Source: Desulfotignum sp. (lineage in GTDB: Bacteria > Desulfobacterota > Desulfobacteria > Desulfobacterales > Desulfobacteraceae). From it: DNA of 64,000 nucleotides. Location of the stretch: positions 1 to 64,000 of the forward strand of contig JAGYOW010000015.1 in NCBI GenBank assembly GCA_018399285.1. The letters run 5' to 3'. The position numbers were made by a program, and so were the translations under genes. Shown here piece by piece: positions 1 through 9,109 of this stretch. A model generated the notes under the pieces. It was not told the origin of the DNA, did not search any database, and worked only from the letters and a program-made list of their open reading frames with translations. Within the stretch, counting starts at the first letter, position 1. Each line of letters opens with the position of its first letter.

Positions 1-1
1 A

Positions 2-151
2 TTAAGAGATTTTTCTAATTTGACGGGCAAATGCGGTGCATGTGAATACAAACGGGTCTGCGGCGGTTGCCGTGCCCGGGCCTATGAAGCCACGGGCAGC
101 TACCTGGCCGAAGAACCGTTGTGTACTTACCAGCCTTCAAAAAAAGCGTGA
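2..151 (+). CDS. C-terminal end of a radical SAM/SPASM protein, AhbC/AhbD-like (partial)
   Basis: The window opens inside a reading frame with no stop from base 2 to the TGA at 149-151. The 49 visible residues hold a cysteine-rich SPASM-type tail: [15 protein letters not shown], then [16 protein letters not shown] and a final Cys. In this protein group the tail cysteines bind an auxiliary iron-sulfur cluster. The GGCRARAYE and LAEEP pattern is typical of the AhbC/AhbD/NirJ branch, which converts siroheme-derived intermediates to heme in sulfate reducers and archaea. The radical SAM core lies outside the window, so AhbC and AhbD cannot be told apart. The gene is convergent with the pfp gene, with two bases between the stops. 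Confidence 0.75.
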   Translation, partial: LRDFSNLTGKCGACEYKRVCGGCRARAYEATGSYLAEEPLCTYQPSKKA

Positions 152-153
152 CA

Positions 154-2271
154 TCACGGATTCTGATCATTTGATCTTTTTTTTGTGCGCATGTCAATGG
201 CATTCAATGTCAAGGTGATGGGCCGGTCTTCCGCAGACCGGCTGTCACACCGCACCGGCCCGGGTTTCCGGAAATGATCCGCACCCGGTTTGGCTGCCAG
301 CCATTTTTCACGCATTCCTTTAAATACCCGGAACGCATTGGATGACAAATCCACCAGACTTTTTTCCATGACCAGTTCCAGCCGGCCTTTGCGTTCTTCC
401 AGATGCATCAGCCGGGCAATGGGAATGCCGATGGGTTCCCAGTTTTCAAACGGCTGTTCCAGATTTTTAATGGCTGCCATCTGGCCGGTTTTCCCATGGG
501 CCATCAAATGAAACGCGGTCATGCCCAGGTTATAGGTATAATGACAGTCAAACGCAGTGGGATCGCAACCCCGCCCGTCATATCCATAAAAATGGGTCTG
601 AATTTTGAAATCCGGTTCCGACCGCCGGAAAATTTCTTTGACCGGACCGGGAATCTCCTGATCCGGTTCCAGAAGCTTGGCAGTGACCAGGGCCTGTTTC
701 AGGGTTTTCAATGACATGATGCCCGGTTTGACCAGAAGATAGACTGAATTTGGATCGTTGAACAAAGCCGGGGCATACCGGTCCGGATCCAGGTTCCGTG
801 ACCGCATGAAAGACTGGTAATAGGACTGGCTGATACCGATTTTATAGCGGCCCTGCTCTTTTAGCGCCCCGAGATATTCCTTGACCATATCCATGATAAT
901 TTTTTCCGTTCTGACCTGGGAAAACTGGAAATTGCCGTGAAAATCCCGTTCCACCAGAAGCCCGGCCTGAAAAAAATCCGGCAGTTGATTGAACAGCTCA
1001 TCATCTCTTACGTTCCAGATGGGGAATTGATGGCTGTCCATCATCCCCTGGCTGATGCGACGCAGATAATCCAGTTTTTCATTCAACGTCGGAAAGGTTC
1101 GATGAAAATCCAGATCATGAATGGTGTTGAAATCCGCGATAATTTTGTTGAGCTTGATGATGAATATCTGGATCTCATTGATAAATTCCAGAATCCCTTC
1201 CGGAATGATCATGATCCCATAATTTTTACCGAATGCCGCGCGCCGGACAATGGCATCACAGATCACCCGGGACAGATGGCGCAGCGTGATCCCGAAGGCG
1301 GTAAAATCCGTTTCCCCGGTCTCCTGCGCTTTTTTAAGGCGTTCTTCATCCGTGTACGCGGCCAGTTCTTCGCCGATGAAGGCCAGATTGGCATGGGTCT
1401 GCAACGCCGCCTCCAGGGTCAGGTGGCTGGCCACCCGGCCCATGACCTTGCACACATGCCAGTATTTCACATCTGATGCTGCATCCGATGCCAGATGGCT
1501 GATATTCTGGGCAAAAGATCTGGCGGCGGAATGAAACCCGAACGGAACCGCCAAAAGGCAGGTACCGTCATCGCTTTTCACCTGAATGTCCCCGTCAATG
1601 GTTTTGGGGACCCCGACCACGTGAATGCCGGCAGACTTGAAATGCTGGGCTAAAAATGCGGCATTGGTGTTGGAATCATCCCCGCCGATGATCACGATCC
1701 CCTCCAGGTTCATGGATTGACAGGTTTTTAAGGCCTGATCCATTTTTTCAGACGTATCGATTTTGGTCCGTCCGGTCCGGATCATGGAAAACCCGCCCAT
1801 ATGCCGGTGCGCATCCACCATTTTTTCAGTGATTTCCACACAACTGGATTCCAGCAGACCGTCGGGTCCCAGCACAAACCCGTATAAACAGGAATCCGGA
1901 TGATTGGTTTTCATGGCATCATACAACCCGGCAATCACGGTGTGCCCCCCGGGTGCCGGTCCTCCGGAAAACACCACACCGATCCGCCGGGGTTTGCAGA
2001 ATGCCGTTTTTTCCTGTATCGACATGTCCGGCCGGGCAGCCACTTTTTGAACACAATTGTCAATAATGCCGGGCAGCAGTCGCCGGGCTTCAGAATTATC
2101 GGCAAACCGGTATTGGGGCTGGTCTGTCATTTCTGTAAGACCGGCGTCGAAAACAGCAATCCGTCTGGGCTTAAACGTCTGTCTTTCTTCGGTTTCCGAA
2201 TTTGTATCCAACGTCATCTGCCGGGTAACCGGATGATCGAGCAGTGGTTCAATGGCATCCTCAAAGGTCAT
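154..2271 (-). CDS. pfp: Pyrophosphate-dependent 6-phosphofructokinase, long form
   Basis: This 705-residue protein belongs to the phosphofructokinase family, which interconverts fructose 6-phosphate and fructose 1,6-bisphosphate in the cytoplasm. The phosphate-binding glycine loop is SGGPAPGGH (residues 102-110). GGDDS (196-200) has Asp where ATP enzymes have Gly, and PKTIDGD (222-228) carries the catalytic Asp; both mark the PPi-dependent class. PPi enzymes are reversible and are common in anaerobes. At 705 residues it is longer than typical long-form PPi-PFKs (about 550), with about 95 extra residues before the first catalytic loop and further sequence at the C-terminus. The start is supported by AGGAG a few bases upstream of the ATG. 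It is transcribed divergently from ftsY. Confidence 0.9.
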   Translation of the reverse strand: MTFEDAIEPLLDHPVTRQMTLDTNSETEERQTFKPRRIAVFDAGLTEMTDQPQYRFADNSEARRLLPGIIDNCVQKVAARPDMSIQEKTAFCKPRRIGVVFSGGPAPGGHTVIAGLYDAMKTNHPDSCLYGFVLGPDGLLESSCVEITEKMVDAHRHMGGFSMIRTGRTKIDTSEKMDQALKTCQSMNLEGIVIIGGDDSNTNAAFLAQHFKSAGIHVVGVPKTIDGDIQVKSDDGTCLLAVPFGFHSAARSFAQNISHLASDAASDVKYWHVCKVMGRVASHLTLEAALQTHANLAFIGEELAAYTDEERLKKAQETGETDFTAFGITLRHLSRVICDAIVRRAAFGKNYGIMIIPEGILEFINEIQIFIIKLNKIIADFNTIHDLDFHRTFPTLNEKLDYLRRISQGMMDSHQFPIWNVRDDELFNQLPDFFQAGLLVERDFHGNFQFSQVRTEKIIMDMVKEYLGALKEQGRYKIGISQSYYQSFMRSRNLDPDRYAPALFNDPNSVYLLVKPGIMSLKTLKQALVTAKLLEPDQEIPGPVKEIFRRSEPDFKIQTHFYGYDGRGCDPTAFDCHYTYNLGMTAFHLMAHGKTGQMAAIKNLEQPFENWEPIGIPIARLMHLEERKGRLELVMEKSLVDLSSNAFRVFKGMREKWLAAKPGADHFRKPGPVRCDSRSAEDRPITLTLNAIDMRTKKRSNDQNP

Positions 2272-2384
2272 ATTGACTCCTGTTTAAAAATGGTTTCACC
2301 TTGACATTATCAGATCTCAATTTACCGGCCCGTTCAAGGAAAGTAAAGAAATTCCTGACAATTCAATCCATGGGTTTACAGGGT

Positions 2385-2413
2385 TGATTTGATCTTTCAA
2401 ACATTGTAAAAGA
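2385..2413 (+). promoter_or_regulatory. Candidate sigma70 promoter for ftsY
   Basis: TTGATT (2385-2390) and TAAAAG (2408-2413) are separated by 17 bases and lie about 55 bases upstream of the ftsY start. This is a pattern match only; the -10 box is weak. Confidence 0.3.
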
Positions 2414-2466
2414 GCGGTACACAAACCGGTTATCAAAAAATCTGCCCATCACAAGGAGACACCTGC

Positions 2467-3634
2467 GTGGCATTCAATTTTTTCAAAAGAAAAACAAAAG
2501 AAAAAGAGCAAGAAAAACTGAAAAAACAAGCACAGCTCAAGGAACAGGAGCGGCTCCAAGAACAAGCGCGGCTGAAAGAACAAGAGAGACGTGAAGAACA
2601 AGAAAAAATAAATGAGCAGGAACGATTGATCGAACAAGCCCGGCTCAAGGAGACGGCTCGATTAAAAGAGCAGGCCCGCCTTAAAGAAGAGGAAGAACGC
2701 AGGGCCCGGGAACAACGTGAAGAACAGGAACGACTTAAAGAATATTCAGCCGCCTAAAATCCGGCCTGACCAAACCAGGAAGTCCTGAACACGGATATCA
2801 ATGACCTGTTCAAATCCAGCCGCAAAATTGACGATGCCCTTTTGAGGAACTGGAAGAGGTGTTGATTACCGCAGATCTGGGTATGGACATCACCATGGAA
2901 ATGATGGACCGGATCCGGGAAGCAGGCAAAGCCGTCTGTCCACAGCAAGACCAACTCAAAACAGTACTTAAACAAGAACTCATTGCTTTGTTTCCCGGGA
3001 CAGAAGATCTGAAGCCGCCCCTGCCCACCCATCGCGCCCCCATATCATCATGGTGGTGGGTGTCAACAGCACCAGCAGGAAAGCCACTACATTGGGCAAA
3101 CTGGCCACCCAGTTCACCGGGAAAATAAAAAAGTGCTCATTGCCGCTGCCCGGATACGTTCAGGAGCTGCCGCCATCGAACAGGTGGGCATCTGGGCGGA
3201 TCGGGCCGGTGCCACCATCGTGCCATAAACAGGGCGCAGATCCGGCTGCTGTGGCCTATGACGGGTGGAAGCCGCCATGGCGGGGCATGGATGTGCTGCT
3301 CATTGACACGACCGGCCGGCTCCCTTGCCAAAACCTGATGGAAGAGCTGAAGAAAAGTCAAACGCACGGTGGAAAAAAAAATGCCCGGCGCTCCCCGCCG
3401 AAGTGCTCATGGTGCTGGTGCCACCGGGCAGAACGCCATTTCCCAGGCAAAATGTTTCATGAGGCCGTCGTCGACAGCTGGCGTTGACCAAACTGGACGG
3501 TACGGCCAAAGGCGGTATTGTGGCGGCGGTGGCGGAACCCTGCACCTGCCGATCCGGTACATCGGTGTGGGAGAAAGCATGGATGATTTACAGGAGTTTG
3601 ACGCAGTCGGTTTGTCAATGCCCTGTTTGATTAA
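2467..3634 (+). pseudogene. ftsY: Signal recognition particle receptor FtsY, broken by several frameshifts
   Basis: FtsY is the membrane-associated GTPase that receives SRP-ribosome complexes. The first 96 residues, from a GTG start at 2467 after AAGGAG, form a highly charged Glu/Lys/Arg/Gln coiled-coil region. Recognisable NG-domain sequence then continues in shifting frames: IDDALL and LITADLGMDITMEMMDRI near 2830-2920, a G1 region near 3050 (VVGVN, with the P-loop garbled), LATQFTGK, GMDVLLIDT near 3285, TGQNAISQAK, TKLDGTAKGGIVAAVAE near 3490-3540, and IRYIGVGESMDDLQEFD at the end. The last frame closes with FVNALFD and TAA at 3632-3634. Because ftsY is essential and nearly every segment can be recovered in one of three frames, sequencing error is more likely than real decay. 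A functional copy elsewhere cannot be excluded. Confidence 0.85.
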
Positions 3635-3700
3635 GCACAGGGTATAATCATTATAAAAATTTATGTATGCATTGATTTGATTTATTCATACCACGAAAGC

Positions 3701-3743
3701 GCACGAAGGACACGAAGAAACCCCTCCTTCGTGTCCTTCGTGC
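3701..3743. repeat. Perfect 17-bp palindrome in the ftsY/lysE intergenic region
   Basis: GCACGAAGGACACGAAG (3701-3717) is followed by a 9-base loop and its exact reverse complement (3727-3743). Each arm itself contains a near-direct repeat (CACGAAGGA/CACGAAG). No T-run follows, so this is not a classical terminator, though it could protect the 3' end of ftsY mRNA. It looks like a REP-type intergenic element. Confidence 0.7.
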
Positions 3744-3787
3744 CTTGCCTAAATGATAAAAGGATTGGACAGATCTGAAAGACAACC

Positions 3788-4415
3788 GTGTTTGGCATTG
3801 AAAATATGCCGGGTTCTGGCGGCCGCCATTATACTGAACCTGACCCCGGGACCGACACCCTGTATATTCTGACCCGGAGCGATATCAAGGGTCCCGTGCC
3901 GGACTGGTGTCTGTGGCCGGGATCATGTCCGGAGTGCGTGGTGCATGTGCTGGCCACTGCATTTTGGCCTGTCTTTGATTTTGTCCACATCGGCCACGGC
4001 CTTTTCTGGTAAAATGGGCGGGTGCGATCTACCTGATTTTCTGGGCATCAAAGCCTGACCACCCGGACACCGGCATTTGAAAACCAGAACCGCCGATTTT
4101 CACACAACGATTTGATCACCATTTACAGGCAGGGAATGATCGCAATATACTCAACCCAAAGTGGCATTGTTTTTTCTGTCTTTTACCCCAGTTCATCAAC
4201 CCGGACCATGCATCAAGGCCCTTTGCCGTTTCTGGTTCTGGGCGGGACATTTCTTCTTGTCACCGGTACGCTGTGAGTGCCTGATTTTAACCGGGCTGCC
4301 ACCCGGTTGACCCCATATGCTTCGGGAAAATGCCGCAATCGGCATCGGATACAGAAAATATCCGGCATCATTTTTATCGAGATTCGGCGTGAATCTGGTT
4401 TTGAATTCCCGATGA
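3788..4415 (+). pseudogene. LysE/RhtB-family amino acid exporter, frameshifted
   Basis: This is a small inner-membrane exporter family for amino acids and related metabolites. The N-terminus from the GTG at 3788 reads VFGIENM, and a shifted frame gives the family hallmark LTPGPDT-YILTRS near 3840-3880. Further pieces in other frames give VKWAGAIYLIFLGIKA, an NPKVALFF-like segment near 4150, and a last membrane segment ending VNLVLNS with TGA at 4413-4415. Total length, about 208 codons, equals the usual family length, so nothing large is missing. At least four frame changes are needed. The gene lies in the same low-quality patch as ftsY, so it is probably intact in the organism. Confidence 0.7.
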
Positions 4416-4462
4416 TGATGGTTCATCAAAGCCCAAAAAAAGAATTTTTGAAACCAATGAAT

Positions 4463-5101
4463 TCAATGGGTGAAAAATTTTCTGCGCATCCGGTCAAAGT
4501 GATCGGTCAGCACTTTTCTTCGGAACATACCCATGGATTTTGTGTCCCGGGTATGAATCAAATCAGACAGATTCTCGATCTCCTCCACCATACTGCGCAC
4601 TTCCTCATTCCAGTCCCCCTTGTCCATGGCACCATACCACAAACGGAATGTCTGGGTGTAAAGCCGATCGGAAATTTCCTTTAAGACCGGATTGCCTGCA
4701 GCCTCGTGAATCATGTTTCGAAGGTCGGTGTCCACGGCAACCAACGCTTTACGATCTTTGTTGTCAAACAGGGCCGCGCATCGCTCTTTAATCGTCTTGA
4801 GTACGATCCGATGCGAATCGTTGAGTTGATTCGCAGCCAGCTGGATTTCCAGGACTTCACATTCAAACCGCACCTGAAACACGTGCATGATTTTGTTGAA
4901 TTCGATTTCCGTCACCATGCTGCCGGTCCGGGGAATAATCCGGACCAGCTGTTCCCATTCCAGACGGTTAAGCACATTTCGGACCGGTGACCGGCTGACC
5001 TCAAACTCCTGTGCCAGCACGTTTTCATTGAGAATCTGACCGGGTTGATATTCCATGTACAGAATTCGATCCCGCAGGATATTAAACATGTTTGGTTTCA
5101 T
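4463..5101 (-). CDS. GntR-family (FCD type) transcriptional regulator of the racemase-TRAP operon
   Basis: A 212-residue regulator with an N-terminal winged helix-turn-helix (residues about 5-65, including LAQEFEVSRSPVRNVLNRLE) and an alpha-helical FCD ligand domain. FCD regulators usually sense small organic acids and repress divergent catabolic or transport genes. The gene is transcribed away from the racemase-TRAP operon across a 202-base gap that holds a palindrome on the -10 region of the operon promoter, which argues for direct local repression. The likely inducer is whatever the TRAP transporter imports. Confidence 0.85.
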   Translation of the reverse strand: MKPNMFNILRDRILYMEYQPGQILNENVLAQEFEVSRSPVRNVLNRLEWEQLVRIIPRTGSMVTEIEFNKIMHVFQVRFECEVLEIQLAANQLNDSHRIVLKTIKERCAALFDNKDRKALVAVDTDLRNMIHEAAGNPVLKEISDRLYTQTFRLWYGAMDKGDWNEEVRSMVEEIENLSDLIHTRDTKSMGMFRRKVLTDHFDRMRRKFFTH

Positions 5102-5190
5102 AATCCACTGCCTTGTTTGTTGCAGTCAGCATCCGTTTGAACCTGATTACGGGCGGATACACTTTTTATGGCCCGGTCCAATAAAAAAGC

Positions 5191-5223
5191 TTGACATGAA
5201 AATTCGCTCACTGGTATACCAGT
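5191..5223 (+). promoter_or_regulatory. Promoter with overlapping GntR operator for the racemase-TRAP operon
   Basis: TTGACA (5191-5196) is a consensus -35 box. At 16-18 bases spacing the -10 box falls inside ACTGGTATACCAGT (5210-5223), a perfect 14-bp palindrome of the TGGTATACCA type used by FadR/GntR regulators. A bound dimer would cover the -10 element and block transcription. The operon start codon is at 5304, leaving a leader of roughly 75 bases. Confidence 0.75.
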
Positions 5224-5303
5224 AGCAAGATTAATGATAAAAATAAAGGTATTTTTATAGAAATACATTTTTTTCGCCAACCATAACAAATTATTGGAGT
5301 GCA

Positions 5304-6038
5304 ATGACCGTTTATTGTATCCACAGAAAAACCCAGGCCTGGTATGGAGAATCCATCGGCATCCTGATACTGGATGCTGCCTATCCCTGCGTTCCCGGCA
5401 ATGTGGGTAATGCCAGCACGTTTCCTTTTCCGGTCCGGTATGAAAGAGTGACCGGGGCCTCCATCGACCGGCTGCTCAACCAGCAGGATCCCACGTTGGC
5501 GGAACCGTTCATCCAGGCGGCAAAAAACATTCAGGACCAGGGTGTGAAGGCCATTACCGGGGCCTGTGGATTCATGGCCCTGTTCCAGCGGGAAGTGACT
5601 GCAGCCGTAGATATCCCGGTCTTTTTATCCAGTCTTTTGCAGATTCCATTGATCTATCAGATGACCCGGAAACCCATCGGTATCATTACCGCCAACGCAT
5701 CCAGTTTGAAAAAAGCCCATTTTGATGCCGTCGGCGTGACCCCGGACATGCCAGTGATTATCGCGGGCATGGAAACCCAGCCGGAATTTTCCAGCGCCGT
5801 GCTGGAAGAAAAAGGGACCCTGGATTCTGATAAAGTTCAGGATGAGGTGGTTTCCACAGCCAAAACAATGGTGAACGACCATCCGGACATTGGCGCGGTG
5901 GTGCTGGAATGCAGTGACCTGCCCCCTTATGCCCATGCGGTTCAGGCCGCGGTACAGCGTCCGGTGTTTGACTTTTTCACCATGATTCAGTATATCCACA
6001 CTAGCTTGGTAAGAACCCCTTTTACCGGGTTTATGTAA
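5304..6038 (+). CDS. Aspartate/glutamate/hydantoin racemase-family protein
   Basis: The protein has 244 residues and the two-cysteine layout of the Asp/Glu racemase superfamily: Cys88 in GACGF and Cys203 in LECSDLPPYA, the acid/base pair for cofactor-independent proton abstraction. Superfamily members include Asp and Glu racemases, hydantoin racemase and maleate isomerase; the substrate here cannot be assigned. GGAG lies six bases before the ATG. It is the first gene after the GntR operator, 33 bases before the TRAP binding protein, so it probably acts on the imported compound. Confidence 0.75.
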   Translation: MTVYCIHRKTQAWYGESIGILILDAAYPCVPGNVGNASTFPFPVRYERVTGASIDRLLNQQDPTLAEPFIQAAKNIQDQGVKAITGACGFMALFQREVTAAVDIPVFLSSLLQIPLIYQMTRKPIGIITANASSLKKAHFDAVGVTPDMPVIIAGMETQPEFSSAVLEEKGTLDSDKVQDEVVSTAKTMVNDHPDIGAVVLECSDLPPYAHAVQAAVQRPVFDFFTMIQYIHTSLVRTPFTGFM

Positions 6039-6071
6039 CACAACCACATACAATTTTCCAAGGAGGAAGAG

Positions 6072-7124
6072 ATGAAAAAAGGACGAAGGTTCATTCAGGG
6101 ACTGATGGTGCTGACAATCAGTGCGATGCTTGTAACAGCCGCACCGATTCAGGCCAAAGCGGAAAAAACATTTAAATGGCAGCCGTCATCCTGGCTGTCC
6201 TCGGGCATCAGCTGGGATACCATCAATGATATCTCCCAAAAAGTGACCGAAAAGACCAATGGCCGTCTGACCATGACCCCCAGCTCTCCGGGCGCCATTG
6301 TACCGGTGCCGGAACAGCTGGAAGCTGTGAGCATGGGAATCATGCAAGCCACCTTTATCTGGCCGGGATATTTCCCCGGACAGCTGCCTGTGGCATTCAT
6401 GCATGGAGATTGTTTTGCGGCCCCGCATTCCATTTCCGAACTGCGGTATCTGTATGAAGAATATGAAGACGGCAAAATCATGAAGATCCTGAGAGACGCT
6501 TATGCCGAACATGGGGTCTATCTGGTGGGCAACCTTTACTGGACCCTGGACAACCTGATGATCTCCAAAGTCCCCATCAACGGCGTGGATGACATCAAAG
6601 GCAAAAAGTTCCGTTCCTCCGAACTGATTGCTCTTCAGCTGGCTGAACTGGGCGCCGGTACCATCTGGGTTCCCGGAGATGAAATCTACACCATGCTGTC
6701 CACCGGTGCTGTGGATGCCATCACCTTTTCCCATGCCGCCGACATGGTGGCCATGGGGTTCCATGAAGTGACCAAATACTGGATTAAATACCCCACCGCT
6801 GTGGGACCGGCTGCTGATGCTTTGATCGTGAACATGAAAGAATGGGAAGCAATGCCCCAGGATCTGAAAACGATTCTGGCCAGTGCGGTTGCCAACGGCA
6901 GTTACAGAAACGAGACCGAAGCGGAAAAAGAGATTGGCAAGGCCTGGGAATTTGTGGAAAAACAGGGCATTGAAATCATTGAATGGCCTGAAGAAGATGC
7001 GGTTAAACTGGCCGGCACCGCCCGGAAAGTGGTTCCTGAAAAATACCTCAAGGACGAATCCTTTAACGAAATTTTCAAAATCGTTGAAAAATGGGCCATG
7101 GAAATGGGGTACTGGGCAAAATAG
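6072..7124 (+). CDS. dctP: TRAP transporter solute-binding protein, DctP family
   Basis: A periplasmic binding protein of 350 residues with a Sec signal peptide (MKKGRRFIQGLMVLTISAML, cleavage near residue 31 after AKA). The mature part has DctP-fold features, including GVDDIKGKKFRSSELIALQL, where a conserved Arg normally binds the substrate carboxylate, and the later STGAVDAITF. TRAP systems use an ion gradient to import organic acids. AAGGAGG lies just before the ATG. It is followed by a stem-loop that may allow more binding protein than membrane subunits to be made. Confidence 0.9.
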   Translation: MKKGRRFIQGLMVLTISAMLVTAAPIQAKAEKTFKWQPSSWLSSGISWDTINDISQKVTEKTNGRLTMTPSSPGAIVPVPEQLEAVSMGIMQATFIWPGYFPGQLPVAFMHGDCFAAPHSISELRYLYEEYEDGKIMKILRDAYAEHGVYLVGNLYWTLDNLMISKVPINGVDDIKGKKFRSSELIALQLAELGAGTIWVPGDEIYTMLSTGAVDAITFSHAADMVAMGFHEVTKYWIKYPTAVGPAADALIVNMKEWEAMPQDLKTILASAVANGSYRNETEAEKEIGKAWEFVEKQGIEIIEWPEEDAVKLAGTARKVVPEKYLKDESFNEIFKIVEKWAMEMGYWAK

Positions 7125-7165
7125 CGCTCAAATCGTAAGGATCGGCTGAAAAAAGCCCAAAGAAA

Positions 7166-7204
7166 CGATAAAGCCTCCTTCGTTCGCTGGTGGGGGCTTT
7201 ATCG
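7166..7204 (+). terminator. Stem-loop between TRAP binding protein and membrane subunits (attenuating or partial terminator)
   Basis: CGATAAAGCCTCC (7166-7178) pairs with GGGGGCTTTATCG (7192-7204), a 13-bp stem with one G-T pair and a 13-base loop. It is not followed by a strong T-run. Its position between dctP and dctQM fits the common arrangement that lowers expression of the membrane subunits or stabilises the dctP transcript. Confidence 0.6.
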
Positions 7205-7240
7205 CTTCTGATGTTAATCGATCATAGAAAGAGGTAAAAA

Positions 7241-7747
7241 ATGAGACGCGTCCTGGCATTCATCGACAGTGTCAGCGAATGGAGCGGGAAGCTGGTCAGC
7301 TGGCTGATATTGATCATCATGGCCGTCCTGCTCATTGAAGTGGCATTGCGGTTTTTATTCAACGCTCCGACCATCTGGATTCATGAACTGTGCATGCATT
7401 TGTTTGGATTCTTTTCTGTGCTTGCCGGGGCCTATGTCCTTCTGCACAAACAACACGTAAAAATCGATATTATCTACCTGCAGTTTTCCCCCCGGGTCCG
7501 GGCCGCCATTGATACGGTGACGTATATGGTTTTTTTCATGTACATCGGGGCCATGTTTTATTACGGCACCGTCCTTGCGATCCGGGCCGTGGAATTGAAC
7601 CAGACCGTATCACCATCTCCCTGGGGATCTCCGTTATGGCCGCTGAAAATAGCTTTGCCCGTGGCAGCATTACTGCTGCTGCTCCAGGGGCTGGCCGATT
7701 TCATCCGCACGGTTAAATTCGCTGTGACCGGAAAGGAGATGTCATGA
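7241..7747 (+). CDS. dctQ: TRAP transporter small membrane subunit, DctQ family
   Basis: 168 residues with four predicted membrane segments: residues about 18-38, 50-72, 88-110 and 130-155. Conserved DctQ features include E at the start of TM2 (TIWIHELCMHLFGF) and the HVKIDIIY loop between TM2 and TM3. The subunit pairs with DctM to form the membrane complex. GAGG precedes the ATG, and the stop overlaps the ATG of dctM (ATGA), so the two are translationally coupled. Confidence 0.9.
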   Translation: MRRVLAFIDSVSEWSGKLVSWLILIIMAVLLIEVALRFLFNAPTIWIHELCMHLFGFFSVLAGAYVLLHKQHVKIDIIYLQFSPRVRAAIDTVTYMVFFMYIGAMFYYGTVLAIRAVELNQTVSPSPWGSPLWPLKIALPVAALLLLLQGLADFIRTVKFAVTGKEMS

Positions 7748-9063
7748 CATTTGAATGGCTACCCATTATCGTTCTGGTCGCCGGGCTCATGCTCGGGCTG
7801 ATCTCAGGGTTTCCCATGGCATTTACCCTGGGCGGCAGTTCCATTGTGGCCTCCTGGATCTTCATCGGATTTGACAGTCTGCCCTATGTGGCCACCAATA
7901 CATTCGGCATGATGACCAATGTGATCCTTATTGCCATGCCGTTGTTCATCTTCATGGCCTGTGTGCTGGAAAAATCCGGGGTGACCCATGATCTGTACAA
8001 TTTCATGCACCAGCTTTTAGGGTCCCTGAACGGGGGCCTGGCCATGGGCACCGTGGCCATCTGCGCCATTATCGCAGCCATGTCCGGGGTGAGCACCACC
8101 GGTGTGGTGACCATGGGGATTATCGCTTTACCCATCATGCTTAAAATGAAGTACGACAAAAGCATCGCCATCGGCCCGATTCTGGCCGGCGGGGCCCTGG
8201 GCCTGCTCATTCCCCCCAGTGTGTCTCTGGTCATCTACGGCATGATCGCCCGGGTGTCCATCGGCCGGTTGTTTGCCGGTGCCATCATTCCCGGCATGAT
8301 CCTGGTGTTTCTGTACATGAGTTATATCGGGATCCGGTGTTATCTGAACCCCAGTCTGGGTCCGGCCCTGCCCAAAGAAGACCGGGTTTCTTTTATTGAA
8401 AAACTGAAACTGGCCAAGAGCCTGGTGCTGCCCATGCTCATCATCATCTCGGTGCTGGGATCCATTTTCGCCGGACTGGCTTCTCCCACGGAAGCGGCTG
8501 CAGTAGGGGCCGGCGGTGCGGTTTTGAGTGCCGCCATCAACCGGCGCCTGTCCTGGGATGTGCTCAAGGATGCCTGCTTCCGCACCATGGCCATCAACGG
8601 CATGATCATGTGGATTCTGTTCGGGGCTGCCTGCTTCACCAGTATCTTTTTCCGCACCGGCGGCCAGGGACTGATCGGTGACATGATGCTGGGTCTGGAA
8701 AGCAAGGTCATCATTTTCGGTATTATTCTGCTCACCCTGATCGTTCTGGGATTTTTCCTGGATGAAATCACCCAGATCATGATCACAGTACCGGTGTTTC
8801 TGCCCATCGTGGTCCAGCTGGGATATGACCCGGTCTGGTTCGGGGTGCTGTTCATGACCCAGGTGCAGATGGATTATCTGACCCCGCCCTTTGGATTCAC
8901 CCTGTTTTATCTCAAGGGGGTGGCACCGCCCGAAGTGAGTATGGCAGATATCTATAAATCGATTCTGCCGTTTCTGTTCATGCAGCTGTTTGTGGTCATA
9001 CTGATTCTGTTGTTTCCCCAGATTGTTCTGTGGCTGCCTGAAGAGGTATTTGCCCTCAGATAG
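7744..9063 (+). CDS. dctM: TRAP transporter large membrane subunit, DctM family
   Basis: 439 residues, 11-12 hydrophobic helices. Recognisable DctM features are GFPMAFTLGG near the N-terminus, AAMSGVSTTGVVTMG, LIPPSVSLVIYGMI, GLASPTEAAAVGAGGA, and DYLTPPFGFTLFYLKGV near the C-terminus. This is the ion-coupled translocating subunit. It overlaps dctQ by 4 bases and is followed by a strong terminator. Long open frames on the opposite strand are coding shadows. Confidence 0.93.
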   Translation: MTFEWLPIIVLVAGLMLGLISGFPMAFTLGGSSIVASWIFIGFDSLPYVATNTFGMMTNVILIAMPLFIFMACVLEKSGVTHDLYNFMHQLLGSLNGGLAMGTVAICAIIAAMSGVSTTGVVTMGIIALPIMLKMKYDKSIAIGPILAGGALGLLIPPSVSLVIYGMIARVSIGRLFAGAIIPGMILVFLYMSYIGIRCYLNPSLGPALPKEDRVSFIEKLKLAKSLVLPMLIIISVLGSIFAGLASPTEAAAVGAGGAVLSAAINRRLSWDVLKDACFRTMAINGMIMWILFGAACFTSIFFRTGGQGLIGDMMLGLESKVIIFGIILLTLIVLGFFLDEITQIMITVPVFLPIVVQLGYDPVWFGVLFMTQVQMDYLTPPFGFTLFYLKGVAPPEVSMADIYKSILPFLFMQLFVVILILLFPQIVLWLPEEVFALR

Positions 9064-9109
9064 CTGAATCAGAATCAGATATTCACAAGGTTTAAAACCA
9101 TGACATTTA

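Noticed and set aside
2467-3634. Programmed frameshifting in ftsY
   Set aside because: Several shifts in both directions, no slippery heptamer with a following structure at consistent places, and other genes in the same patch are also broken.
3701-3743. Start of a CRISPR array
   Set aside because: Only one palindrome with a 9-base loop; no regularly spaced repeats or cas genes in the window.
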